Shown in pieces: positions 1 to 10,886 of a DNA stretch of 64,000 bases. The first letter of the stretch is position 1; every line of letters begins with the position of its first letter. The DNA lies in the NCBI RefSeq assembly GCF_001046895.1, contig NZ_CAQI01000038.1:1-64000 (forward strand), in the 5' to 3' direction. The position numbers and the translations under genes were made by a program. Origin of the DNA: Pseudarthrobacter siccitolerans (GTDB lineage: Bacteria > Actinomycetota > Actinomycetes > Actinomycetales > Micrococcaceae). The notes beneath the pieces were generated by a model. It searched no databases. It was not told where the DNA came from and saw only the letters and a list, made by a program, of their open reading frames with translations.

Positions 1-3
1 CGC

Positions 4-29
4 ACCTGCGGTGCGCAGGCCTTTGTTTT
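4..29 (+). terminator. Possible intrinsic terminator of an upstream + strand gene
   Basis: A 6-bp stem (CCTGCG/CGCAGG, positions 5-19, loop GTG) is followed by the T-rich tail CCTTTGTTTT. It would end a + strand gene lying left of the window, convergent with whiB1. The stem is short, so this is moderate evidence only. Confidence 0.45.
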
Positions 30-65
30 AACTCGATTCAGCCAGCAGTGCGTGGCCTCCGTGGA

Positions 66-332
66 TCAGGAGGCCCGGCGGGCGCGGGCTGCCCGTCGTT
101 TCAGGGCGCGGCGCTCGTCTTCGCTCATGCCGCCCCATACGCCGGCATCCTGGCCCGACTCGAGAGCCCACTGCAGGCATGTGTCCACTACCGGACACCG
201 ACGGCAGACGCTTTTGGCTTCCTCGATCTGCAGGAGTGCCGGGCCCGTGTTTCCAACGGGGAAAAACAGTTCCGGGTCCTTTTCGAGGCACGCTGCGCGG
301 TTACGCCAATCCATGCTGATCAGTTGCTCCAT
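66..332 (-). CDS. whiB1: WhiB1-type iron-sulfur transcriptional regulator
   Basis: An 88-residue WhiB-family protein. WhiB proteins bind a [4Fe-4S] cluster through four cysteines, here Cys15, Cys43, Cys46 and Cys52 (the last three spaced C-x2-C-x5-C), and sense NO or redox state while acting with the primary sigma factor. The turn motif GVWGG (64-68) and the basic C-terminal tail after DERRALKRR are present. The segment DPELFFPVG-GPAL is characteristic of WhiB1, which is essential in mycobacteria. Translation could start at the first Met or at Met7 (MDWRN, nt 314), where known WhiB1 proteins begin; a GGAG lies about 12 nt upstream of Met7. It is divergent from the next gene, with about 210 nt between them. 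Family certain, WhiB1 subgroup very likely. Confidence 0.93.
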   Translation of the reverse strand: MEQLISMDWRNRAACLEKDPELFFPVGNTGPALLQIEEAKSVCRRCPVVDTCLQWALESGQDAGVWGGMSEDERRALKRRAARARRAS

Positions 333-382
333 TTCTGGGAAGTGCCCTTTGTGAAATTATTCACTAGTAGCTACAAAGGAAA

Positions 383-400
383 GGGGCCCGGCAGGGCCCC
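383..400 (-). other. GC-rich hairpin in the whiB1 leader
   Basis: A perfect 7-bp inverted repeat (GGGGCCC/GGGCCCC, loop GGCA). On the minus strand it is followed by TTTCCTTTG and lies about 50 nt upstream of the whiB1 start. It could be an attenuator-like element or a 5' UTR structure of whiB1. I could not place the whiB1 promoter, so its role is open. Confidence 0.4.
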
Positions 401-545
401 GTTGGTCATCTGAGTCAAGCCTGTCATGTTAACGCTGTGTAAACAAGGGGTAATAAGGCTCGAAATCCCCGGAACGCTGAGCGATGCATCACAGTGGTGG
501 TACTGGGCCTCACCACTGTCCGACTATGTCCGGTAGGGTGCCAGT

Positions 546-1019
546 GTGTCAAGACCTCCGGAAAACCCCGCAGACCCGCAGACTCCGTCACAAGGGCCAG
601 GGCCGGAGCAACCCGCCCGTCCGCCCCGTCCGCGTTCCATACTCATCGTGGCGCTGATTGTCGCCGCCGAGGCAACGGCCCTGCTCGCCGCCGCCGCATG
701 GTACGGCTATGAGCTGGCGTCCGGCAGCCCCGTGCTTTCTTTCTGGGGTGCCGTGTTCACCCTGGGGCTGCTGCTGGCATTCTCGGCGTGGCTGTACGCG
801 GTTTCGGTTTTCCTCTACCGGGGCTACCGGTGGACCAGGGCCGCGGCCTTGGTGGCCCAGTTGTTCGTCCTGACCATCGGCTTCCCCACAATGAGTGCCG
901 GCCTTCCGCTGGCCGGGCTGGCGATGCTGGTTCCCTCGGTCACCGCCATTGTGCTGTTGTTCCAGAACAAGCTCATCAGGTTCGCCTCCCGAACGGGCAG
1001 TTCGACGCCGGCCCTCTGA
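546..1019 (+). CDS. Small integral membrane protein, function unknown
   Basis: A 157-residue protein with a GTG start. A Pro-rich, polar N-terminus (about 35 residues) precedes four predicted membrane helices of about 20 residues each: roughly residues 37-58, 67-90, 98-117 and 120-140. A short polar C-terminal tail follows. No catalytic or binding motif is recognisable. It is divergent from whiB1 and convergent with the FHA-FtsK gene, whose stop is 52 nt downstream, so it is probably transcribed alone. Codon use is typical for the window. Likely a lineage-specific conserved membrane protein; I assign no function. Confidence 0.8.
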   Translation: MSRPPENPADPQTPSQGPGPEQPARPPRPRSILIVALIVAAEATALLAAAAWYGYELASGSPVLSFWGAVFTLGLLLAFSAWLYAVSVFLYRGYRWTRAAALVAQLFVLTIGFPTMSAGLPLAGLAMLVPSVTAIVLLFQNKLIRFASRTGSSTPAL

Positions 1020-1070
1020 GCGGCTTTTTCCGCACTGTTGGTACGGGCCGGGTGCGCCGGGGACAGTACT

Positions 1071-4000
1071 TTATGGGTCGTCGGCGCCCGCCCAGCCCAC
1101 TTGGATGCTCGATGCCCCGCCGCGGGAGGTCAGTACCCCTCTGCCAGGTGGAGGGTTGGCCTCCACCTCGAACCTGATGCCAAAGATGTCGCCATCCTGC
1201 AGCGAACGGGGTGCCAGCAGCACGCCCGTGCCGGCCGCGCGGGACTTCATCACCAGCGGCAGGCGCTGCAGGAGCAGCGGGCTGTAGTTGGCTGTCAGCA
1301 CCACTGCGCAGCCCAGCGCGTTCAACTCCGCCACGTGCTCGAGGGTCTCTGCGGGGATGAGATCGGCATCGTCCACGAGCGCCACCGTCCCCCGTTCAAG
1401 CCCGCCCGCGGCTGCAGTTGCCAGGGATCGCTGCCAGTAGTAGGCAGTGTCACTGCCGTCTCCGGAACAGAGCCATGGGCCGCCTGCCGGATTCATCAGC
1501 GGCAAAGCCCGCAGGAAGTTGGTTTTCCCGGAGCCGGGCCCGCCCAGGACGGTGAGTACGCCCCCGTCCTGCAGGCTGATGCCCGCCGGCTCGAGCTCAT
1601 CCCCGCCAACGCCAATCAGCAGGTGTTGGCCCTTGTTCGACCCGCTGGCTCCCGTGGATCCGGGCTCCCGTGGAGATTCGAGGGAACCGGCCGCAGTGCT
1701 CGTGGTGGCCGATCTGATCATGGGTGCGGGCACCAGCGCCGGAAGTGGTTCGACGCGGAAGGGACGCTCTGCGGGCGCCTTTGCTAAGGCGGGTCCGGTC
1801 TTGAAGGAGGTTTGAGGGTCCGGGGTGTACAACTGGCAAACGGCGGGTCCGCCGCCGGCGACGGGGCCGAACACCACGGCTCGTCCCTTCACAGATGCTG
1901 TTGCCGGCATCCGGGGCCAGGCTATTCGGCTGTCCGGGTTGGACCCGGCCGGGAAGTAGAGCCGGTTCGGCAGCGCAGCGAACGTCCGGGAACTGACAAG
2001 TTCCCTGTCACCCTCAATCATCACCACAATGCCGGCCCGGCTGCCGTCACGGACAAGGTCCTGGACGAGGTCTTCGGCCCAGGCCAAGGGTCCTGCCCGC
2101 AGCGCCGATATCCACGATCCCCACCCGGACACAGCGAGTACCAGCGGGACCTTGCTGTTCGGGCCACCGTTACTCAGCCGGCGGGCCATCTCCTGTTTCA
2201 GGCGCTCCAGCAGCCGGACTGCCCGTTTGAGTTCATATGGGCTCACGTGCGCTCCGATTCGTCCGGAGGATGCGTGGCCAAGGAAAGTGCCTCCAGCGTC
2301 CAGCAGGTAGCCGTGTGCTTCCACTGGATGGTGAACCATCCGGGTGACAGCGAGTTCAAGGGCGTCCAGCGCGCCGGACGACGGACCACCGATGAGCGCC
2401 AGGTGGCTGTGCCCCGCAGGCTTCCACTCCAAGGGCACTACCTCCTGCTGTTCGGGCAGATCCATCAACCCGAGTTCCATCAGCCATTCATTCCTGGTGC
2501 CTGGGTGGATTGCTAGCCCAGTGCTCTCGTGGACCGGCAGGTTTGAAGGCAGGGGAGCGGCCACCGGCAAGCGGGGTCCCGGTTCCTTCCGGGCGTCCCA
2601 GAGACCCTGCACCATCGCCACCAGGGGATGGGCAGCCTGGGCGGGTGTTTGCTGCCCGTCCTGCTGGAGACCTCCGTTGTCGCGGCCTATACCTCTGGTT
2701 CTGTTAGGCGCAAGGCAGTCGACGGCGGGTTGTACTGTCACGCTCTCCGCCTGCGCGGGCCCGGCAGGAGAAAGCTGGATCGTCGCGGCTTGGAACTCCT
2801 GCGGAGCTTCAGTACCCCGCGCCAGGAAGGCCCGTCCCGGAGTGCCCACGCTGATGCCGGCTGCGTCCTTGGTGTTGATGATGTCGCAGGACTCCATGTC
2901 GGATTGCACCCTGAGGGCAATGCTGGAGGTTACGTTGGCCCGGATGTCGGCCGTGACGGCGCCCTGCGGGCGCTGGGTGGCCATGACCAGGTGAATCCCC
3001 AGCGAGCGGCCGATGGCCGCGATCCGCATCAGTTCCCGGAGTGCTTCAGGTGCTTCATCAACGAGCATACGGAACTCATCGATGACGATGACCAGATGGG
3101 GGAGCGGGAAGCTGCGGGATGCCCCGGTGGAGCGATATGCGGAGAGATCCGGCACACGGGCGGCAGCCAGTGCTTCCTCGCGCAGCCTGATCTCCGCCCT
3201 CAGGGAGGCAAGGGTCCGTTCGAGTTCGTAAGTGGACAGATCCGTCAGCAGGCCGACGCAGTGGACGAGTTTGGTCAAGGGGCCCAACCCGGAGCCGCCC
3301 TTGAAGTCAACAAAGAGGAAGTTCACCCGGTCCGGCGGGTGGGTGAGGGCCAGTGCCAAGGTGAGGGTGCGGAGCAGCTCGGATTTGCCCGACCCTGTGG
3401 TGCCCGCGACCAGCAGATGGGGGCCGTCCGCGTTGAGGTCCAGGGTCTGCGGTCCGGCTGCACCGGCCCCCAGGGGAACATCCAGCGCGGAAGTAGCAGC
3501 GCTCGCATTCCACCGGGCGGCAGTACTGGCCGGTGTGAGCGGCAGCAGGTCCCGAAGTGAGCAGGAACCGGGGACAGTCCTGCGTCCTTTGTCCGGCAAG
3601 CCGGGTGGTCCGGCAAGCCTTCTGCAAAAATCGGTAAAAACTCCCGCGGGGGCCAGATCCGGGACAAAAACAAGTTCACTTGTCGTGTTCCGAAAGATGG
3701 ATGCCCGCTCGGCAAGGTGCACCCCGGAGGCGCTGGCATTTCGGCTGGAAGCAGGGGCGAACTGAAGGACCTGCCAGGTATGCTCCGCCGCCGTAGCCGA
3801 CGTCGAGTCGTCGTCCTCTACCTTTGAGGTTCCCAGCAAGATGAGGACGCCGCGTTGATGTGCGGGCCCAAGGCCCTCGCGCAGAATCTCCCGTGCCCTG
3901 CCGTGGGAAGTGGTGAGAGTTGTCCCCGGCAGGTACCGTGCAGCCAGAGGAAGACGGGCCGCTTTGCCCACGATGAGGATGCGGGTGCTTCGGCCCCTGG

Positions 4001-5156
4001 GGTAGCCGGCCAGCTGCATCACCAAGGAACGGACCAGGCCGTCCGCCACGGCATCCGGACCGCTGAAGGTCGTCCTGGGGATGCCGGGATCCAATGTGAC
4101 GGGCACGGTGCCGGCGGACGGAATACTGACGGACAGGGATGCCGGCTCAACTTTCACGTTCGCCGGTTGCGCGGCTTCCCCGAGCCGGAGCCAAACGCCG
4201 CACCCTTCGCCGTCGGCGTCGAAGCCCACCTCCGGCTGGCCGCCTGGTTTCCGGCTGCCTTGCTTTTGGCGCGCGGCCAACACCAGGCGCGCGAGTGATG
4301 GGCCCGCACGCCGTCGTCGTTCCCGGTCTTCGTCCACGGCGGCTCCAACAGCTTTGGCAAGGTCGCGGCGCTGGCGCCGCCCTGCGGCGAGGGGCACCAG
4401 GACTGACACGGCCGAGGCCGCTGAGAAGGCGAGGAACATCCACATGCCCGTTACGACGGCAAGACCCACGCCGATCAGCAACGGAAGGACCGCCGCCAGG
4501 ATGAGCATGGCCCGGTTGCCCGCCTCCGTCCGGCCGGCGACAGTGATGGGCTCGTGCGTGGATTCTCCGGCGTCGGAAAGTGACCGTTCGGGCAGATCCA
4601 TCAGGACCAGCGACATCGTTGTGTTCCCGCAGCGGATGACCGAGCTCGTGGAGACAACCGCATTCCGGACCCGCTCGCCGTCGACGTGAATGCCGTTGAC
4701 GCTGTCCAGGTCGATGATCATGATGTCCGTGTCAGTAACATCGAGGCGGGCATGTTCCCGTGAGAGCTCCGGATCGGGGATGACGATTCGCGTGCCGCTC
4801 CGGCCAATCGAGTACGAGCCGCGGCGTAACGGCACCACAGTGCCTGCGCCGACACCGCTGTGCACGGCAAGGGCGAGGCGGGCATCATCGGCGGGCGCCC
4901 GCCGTCGTAATTTACGCGTGCCGGTCCCGGAAGCTGTATCCACCAGCACTGCACCGTTAATCAAGGGTGGATCACCCACCCTGAGCGAGTTAAGGTCCTT
5001 GCCGCTGACTGAGACGCCTCCGGCGGCGAACTGGCGCATCAGGTGCCTTTGAATGTCGGCGCCGGGGGTGCCTTCGGGAGCCTGGATGGTGAGTTCCAGT
5101 GGTTCGTCCGGCAGCCCGGCCCCTGGACTGCGGACGAGGGTGCAATGGAATTTCAT
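1071..5156 (-). CDS. FHA-domain FtsK/SpoIIIE ATPase, EssC/EccC-like (type VII secretion type)
   Basis: A 1361-residue membrane ATPase. An N-terminal ubiquitin-like region (about 1-75) is followed by an FHA phosphothreonine-binding domain (about 100-190; SIGR 116-119, SREH 132-135, NG 154-155). Two membrane helices lie at about 215-258. FtsK-type ATPase domain 1 is intact (Walker A GTTGSGKS 585-592, Walker B LVIVIDEF 688-695). Domain 2 is degenerate: its P-loop equivalent GGPSSGALD (923-931) lacks the lysine. Domain 3 has a P-loop (GGPGSGKT 1205-1212) and VALVDDAD (1258-1265). This layout matches the EssC/EccC motor that drives export of WXG100 proteins in type VII systems. No WXG100 substrate, EccB, EccD or mycosin gene is visible nearby, so the partner genes lie elsewhere or the protein acts differently. 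The gene stands alone, divergent from the acetyltransferase gene. Confidence 0.85.
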   Translation of the reverse strand: MKFHCTLVRSPGAGLPDEPLELTIQAPEGTPGADIQRHLMRQFAAGGVSVSGKDLNSLRVGDPPLINGAVLVDTASGTGTRKLRRRAPADDARLALAVHSGVGAGTVVPLRRGSYSIGRSGTRIVIPDPELSREHARLDVTDTDIMIIDLDSVNGIHVDGERVRNAVVSTSSVIRCGNTTMSLVLMDLPERSLSDAGESTHEPITVAGRTEAGNRAMLILAAVLPLLIGVGLAVVTGMWMFLAFSAASAVSVLVPLAAGRRQRRDLAKAVGAAVDEDRERRRRAGPSLARLVLAARQKQGSRKPGGQPEVGFDADGEGCGVWLRLGEAAQPANVKVEPASLSVSIPSAGTVPVTLDPGIPRTTFSGPDAVADGLVRSLVMQLAGYPRGRSTRILIVGKAARLPLAARYLPGTTLTTSHGRAREILREGLGPAHQRGVLILLGTSKVEDDDSTSATAAEHTWQVLQFAPASSRNASASGVHLAERASIFRNTTSELVFVPDLAPAGVFTDFCRRLAGPPGLPDKGRRTVPGSCSLRDLLPLTPASTAARWNASAATSALDVPLGAGAAGPQTLDLNADGPHLLVAGTTGSGKSELLRTLTLALALTHPPDRVNFLFVDFKGGSGLGPLTKLVHCVGLLTDLSTYELERTLASLRAEIRLREEALAAARVPDLSAYRSTGASRSFPLPHLVIVIDEFRMLVDEAPEALRELMRIAAIGRSLGIHLVMATQRPQGAVTADIRANVTSSIALRVQSDMESCDIINTKDAAGISVGTPGRAFLARGTEAPQEFQAATIQLSPAGPAQAESVTVQPAVDCLAPNRTRGIGRDNGGLQQDGQQTPAQAAHPLVAMVQGLWDARKEPGPRLPVAAPLPSNLPVHESTGLAIHPGTRNEWLMELGLMDLPEQQEVVPLEWKPAGHSHLALIGGPSSGALDALELAVTRMVHHPVEAHGYLLDAGGTFLGHASSGRIGAHVSPYELKRAVRLLERLKQEMARRLSNGGPNSKVPLVLAVSGWGSWISALRAGPLAWAEDLVQDLVRDGSRAGIVVMIEGDRELVSSRTFAALPNRLYFPAGSNPDSRIAWPRMPATASVKGRAVVFGPVAGGGPAVCQLYTPDPQTSFKTGPALAKAPAERPFRVEPLPALVPAPMIRSATTSTAAGSLESPREPGSTGASGSNKGQHLLIGVGGDELEPAGISLQDGGVLTVLGGPGSGKTNFLRALPLMNPAGGPWLCSGDGSDTAYYWQRSLATAAAGGLERGTVALVDDADLIPAETLEHVAELNALGCAVVLTANYSPLLLQRLPLVMKSRAAGTGVLLAPRSLQDGDIFGIRFEVEANPPPGRGVLTSRGGASSIQVGWAGADDP

Positions 5157-5232
5157 GGGTACAGATCCTTACGGCCTTTGAATCCACGCTAGCCAGCAGA
5201 AGGGCATGGGCGCCCGGCCGAGTTTCTGTATG

Positions 5233-5263
5233 TGGACAAACTCCGTCCGCGCTCGGTTAGGAT
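5233..5263 (+). promoter_or_regulatory. Candidate sigma-70 promoter of the polysaccharide locus
   Basis: A TGGACA -35-like box (5233-5238) and a TAGGAT -10-like box (5258-5263) are separated by 19 nt, about 50 nt upstream of the acetyltransferase start. The spacing is longer than ideal. The -10 resembles the TAGGCT/TAGGAT boxes common in this genome. Confidence 0.4.
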
Positions 5264-5312
5264 CGCTACAAACTTCGATCGCACACGCGGTCCCGGCCCT
5301 TAAGGAGCCCTT

Positions 5313-5897
5313 GTGAGCACATTCGCAGCCAGCGCTGATGTTTCTGAGGATGCCGTCATCGGGGCGGGGACAAAAGTGTGGCATTTGGCACAGGTCCGGG
5401 AGTCGGCGCAGGTGGGGGAGAACTGTGTGATCGGGCGCGGGGCTTACATAGGTCCGGGCGTCCTGCTGGGCGACAACTGCAAGGTCCAGAACTATGCGCT
5501 GGTGTACGAGCCGGCGGTTCTGGAAGCGGGTGTTTTTATTGGCCCTGCGGTGGTGCTGACCAACGATGTCTTTCCCCGTGCAGTGACTCCCGACGGCGCC
5601 CTGAAAACCGAGGATGATTGGGACAAGGTCGGTGTCACCATCCGCCAGGGCGCTGCTATCGGGGCCCGGGCCGTGTGCATTGCGCCGCTCACTATCGGGG
5701 CGTGGGCAACGGTCGCCGCGGGTGCCGTTGTCACCAAGGATGTGCCGGATTTCGCCCTCGTGGCGGGCGTACCCGCCCGTCGTGTTGGCTGGGTGGGGAA
5801 GGCCGGACATCCGCTGCAGCAGGAGGGCGGCGAGTGGGTGTGCCCCCAGACCGGGGTTCGGTACCTCGAGCGGGATGGCTCCCTGGCAGAGGCGTAG
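5313..5897 (+). CDS. Left-handed beta-helix sugar N-acetyltransferase (WlbB/WbpD-like)
   Basis: A 194-residue hexapeptide-repeat acyltransferase. Imperfect [LIV]-G-x4 repeats run through the protein (for example VIGAG, VIGRGAYIGPG, AIGARAV, TIGAWATV). The closing segment AAGAVVTKDVPDFALVAGVPARRVGWVG is the typical acetyl-CoA/trimer region of this family. The closest described relatives acetylate the amino group of UDP-2-acetamido-3-amino-2,3-dideoxyglucuronate or similar amino sugars, so it probably modifies a nucleotide-sugar precursor. The GTG start has AAGGAG (5302-5307) at good spacing. It is the first gene of the rightward polysaccharide block, ahead of glf. The exact substrate cannot be read from sequence; no matching aminotransferase or dehydrogenase for such a sugar is present in the window. 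Confidence 0.85.
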   Translation: MSTFAASADVSEDAVIGAGTKVWHLAQVRESAQVGENCVIGRGAYIGPGVLLGDNCKVQNYALVYEPAVLEAGVFIGPAVVLTNDVFPRAVTPDGALKTEDDWDKVGVTIRQGAAIGARAVCIAPLTIGAWATVAAGAVVTKDVPDFALVAGVPARRVGWVGKAGHPLQQEGGEWVCPQTGVRYLERDGSLAEA

Positions 5898-5936
5898 TGT
5901 CGCAAGTTTGTTTGGCGGTTGGCCCCCGCACCCTGA

Positions 5937-9225
<3,289 letters not shown>

Positions 9226-9229
<4 letters not shown>

Positions 9230-10107
9230 GCACGATTTCAACCAGTGATCTGACCACACCCGGGCTGGGCCGTGGCCTGCGGGATATCCGGCAGTCGAAC
9301 TTTTTGTTGAAGCTGTTGGTCCGGAAAGAACTGAAAGTGCGTTACCGGGGCTCTGTCCTCGGCCTCCTCTGGTCCTACGTCAAGCCCGGTGTCCAGTTCA
9401 TCGTCTTCTATGTGGCTTTGGGAGTCTTCCTGGGGCTGGAGCGGAGTGCCCGGAATCCAGATGGGTTGGCGAACTATGCCGTGTACCTTTTTTCGGGCAT
9501 CGTGCTGATTAATTTCTTCTCGGAAGCATTGGGAAATGCGGCCAGGTCCATCGTTATGAACGGGAACCTGATCAAGAAGATTTACCTTCCCCGCGAGTTG
9601 TTTCCAATAGCTTCTGTTTGGGTTTCGGCTGTTCACTTCTTCCCGCAGCTGGTGGTGCTCGTCGTCGGATGCATCTTTGCGGGTTGGCAACCGAGTTTTC
9701 TTCAATTGCTCGCAGCAGTGGCCGGCTTTATTATCGTCGGCCTGCTCGCCACGGGCCTGGGGCTCCTCTTCGGAGCCGCCAATGTCTATTTCCGCGACTC
9801 CGAGAACCTCGTTGACATGCTGCTGATGGTGGCCACGTGGGCCTCACCGGTTATGTACGCATGGTCCATGGTGGAGGAAAAGCTCGGCAGTACGGCGTTT
9901 GCCATATACCAGGCCAACCCGATCACTATCGGCGTGGAGTTGTTCCATTACGCGTTCTGGTTCCCCACCACGGACGGGTCCGTCTCCATGCCTCCCAATC
10001 TTTTTAGTTTGTGGTTGCCCGTCGGACTTGTGGTTGCGGTGGTAATAATCATTTTGGGTCAGTTTACGTTTCGGCGCCTCGAGGGCCGTTTTGCTCAGGA
10101 GCTGTAA
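9226..10107 (+). CDS. wzm: ABC-2 polysaccharide exporter permease (Wzm-like)
   Basis: A 293-residue permease of the ABC-2 polysaccharide exporter family, with six predicted membrane helices. The hallmark N-terminal amphipathic segment LLVRKELKVRYRGSVLGLLW leads into helix 1. With the ATPase encoded next it would flip a lipid-linked glycan across the membrane. The GTG at 9226 overlaps the upstream stop (GTGA), which fixes the start; the frame is open further upstream inside the previous gene but without support. The closest described relative is the mycobacterial galactan exporter permease (Rv3783), in keeping with the neighbouring glf and GlfT2-like genes. The ATPase gene follows without a gap. 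Confidence 0.93.
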
Positions 10108-10833
10108 GTGGTCACGGCAATAGAAGTTTCGGATATCAGCAAGCAGTTCGTGCTGCGCCACACCAGGTCCCTCAAGGAAGCCGTCGTGTGGCTGGCCAAG
10201 GGGCGCAAAGGTGATCTGTCTGAGAAGTTCCACGCCCTGAAGAATGTGTCACTGGATATCAAGACCGGTGAGACTGTTGCACTCCTGGGCTTTAATGGCT
10301 CCGGGAAGTCCACCCTGCTCAAACACATCTCGGGCGTGATGCTGCCCGACACTGGAACTGTAAAGACGAGGGGCAGGGTTGCAGGTCTTATTGAGGTGGG
10401 TGCAGGGTTCCATCCGGATCTCTCCGGCCGGGATAACGTGTACCTGAATGGTGCCATCCTGGGGATGACCGAGCAACAAGTCAAAGACCGGTTCGACGAC
10501 ATTGTTGAGTTCTCGGAAATCGGGCAGTTCATCGACACCGAGGTTAAGTTCTATTCGTCGGGGATGTATTTGCGGCTGGCATTCTCTGTAGCTGTGCACA
10601 CGGATCCGGAAGTCTTCCTCATCGACGAAATCCTTGCCGTCGGGGACGAACCTTTCCAACGGAAGTGCATCGATAAGATTCAGGAACTCGCCCGCGACGG
10701 CAAGACGTTGGTAGTTGTCAGCCACGACCTGGACCTCGTGTCCCGGATATGTGAGCGCGGCATCCTCCTTGAACACGGCAATGTCAAGTTTGACGGTTCG
10801 ATTCACGAGGCCGTAGCAATCCTCCGGTCCTGA
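10108..10833 (+). CDS. wzt: ABC polysaccharide exporter ATPase (Wzt-like)
   Basis: A 241-residue nucleotide-binding subunit. Walker A GFNGSGKST is at 61-69, the signature SSGMYLRL at about 150-157 and Walker B FLIDE at 170-174, followed by ILAVGDEPFQRK, typical of the Wzt/TagH class. It ends soon after the H-loop region (VVSHD) and lacks the C-terminal carbohydrate-binding domain of long Wzt proteins, so export is not expected to depend on recognition of a capped non-reducing end. The GTG start directly abuts the permease stop. It resembles mycobacterial Rv3781. With Wzm it should export the galactofuranose-containing polymer built by the upstream enzymes. Confidence 0.94.
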   Translation: MVTAIEVSDISKQFVLRHTRSLKEAVVWLAKGRKGDLSEKFHALKNVSLDIKTGETVALLGFNGSGKSTLLKHISGVMLPDTGTVKTRGRVAGLIEVGAGFHPDLSGRDNVYLNGAILGMTEQQVKDRFDDIVEFSEIGQFIDTEVKFYSSGMYLRLAFSVAVHTDPEVFLIDEILAVGDEPFQRKCIDKIQELARDGKTLVVVSHDLDLVSRICERGILLEHGNVKFDGSIHEAVAILRS

Positions 10834-10886
10834 GGCTTCCGTTCCTGGCAATCCTGCGTCTGCACATTTGAAAGAGAGCTGCGCTC

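Noticed and set aside
24..413. Overlapping open frames on both strands at the left end, other than whiB1
   Set aside because: Only the whiB1 frame has a family signature; the others have no ribosome site or motif.
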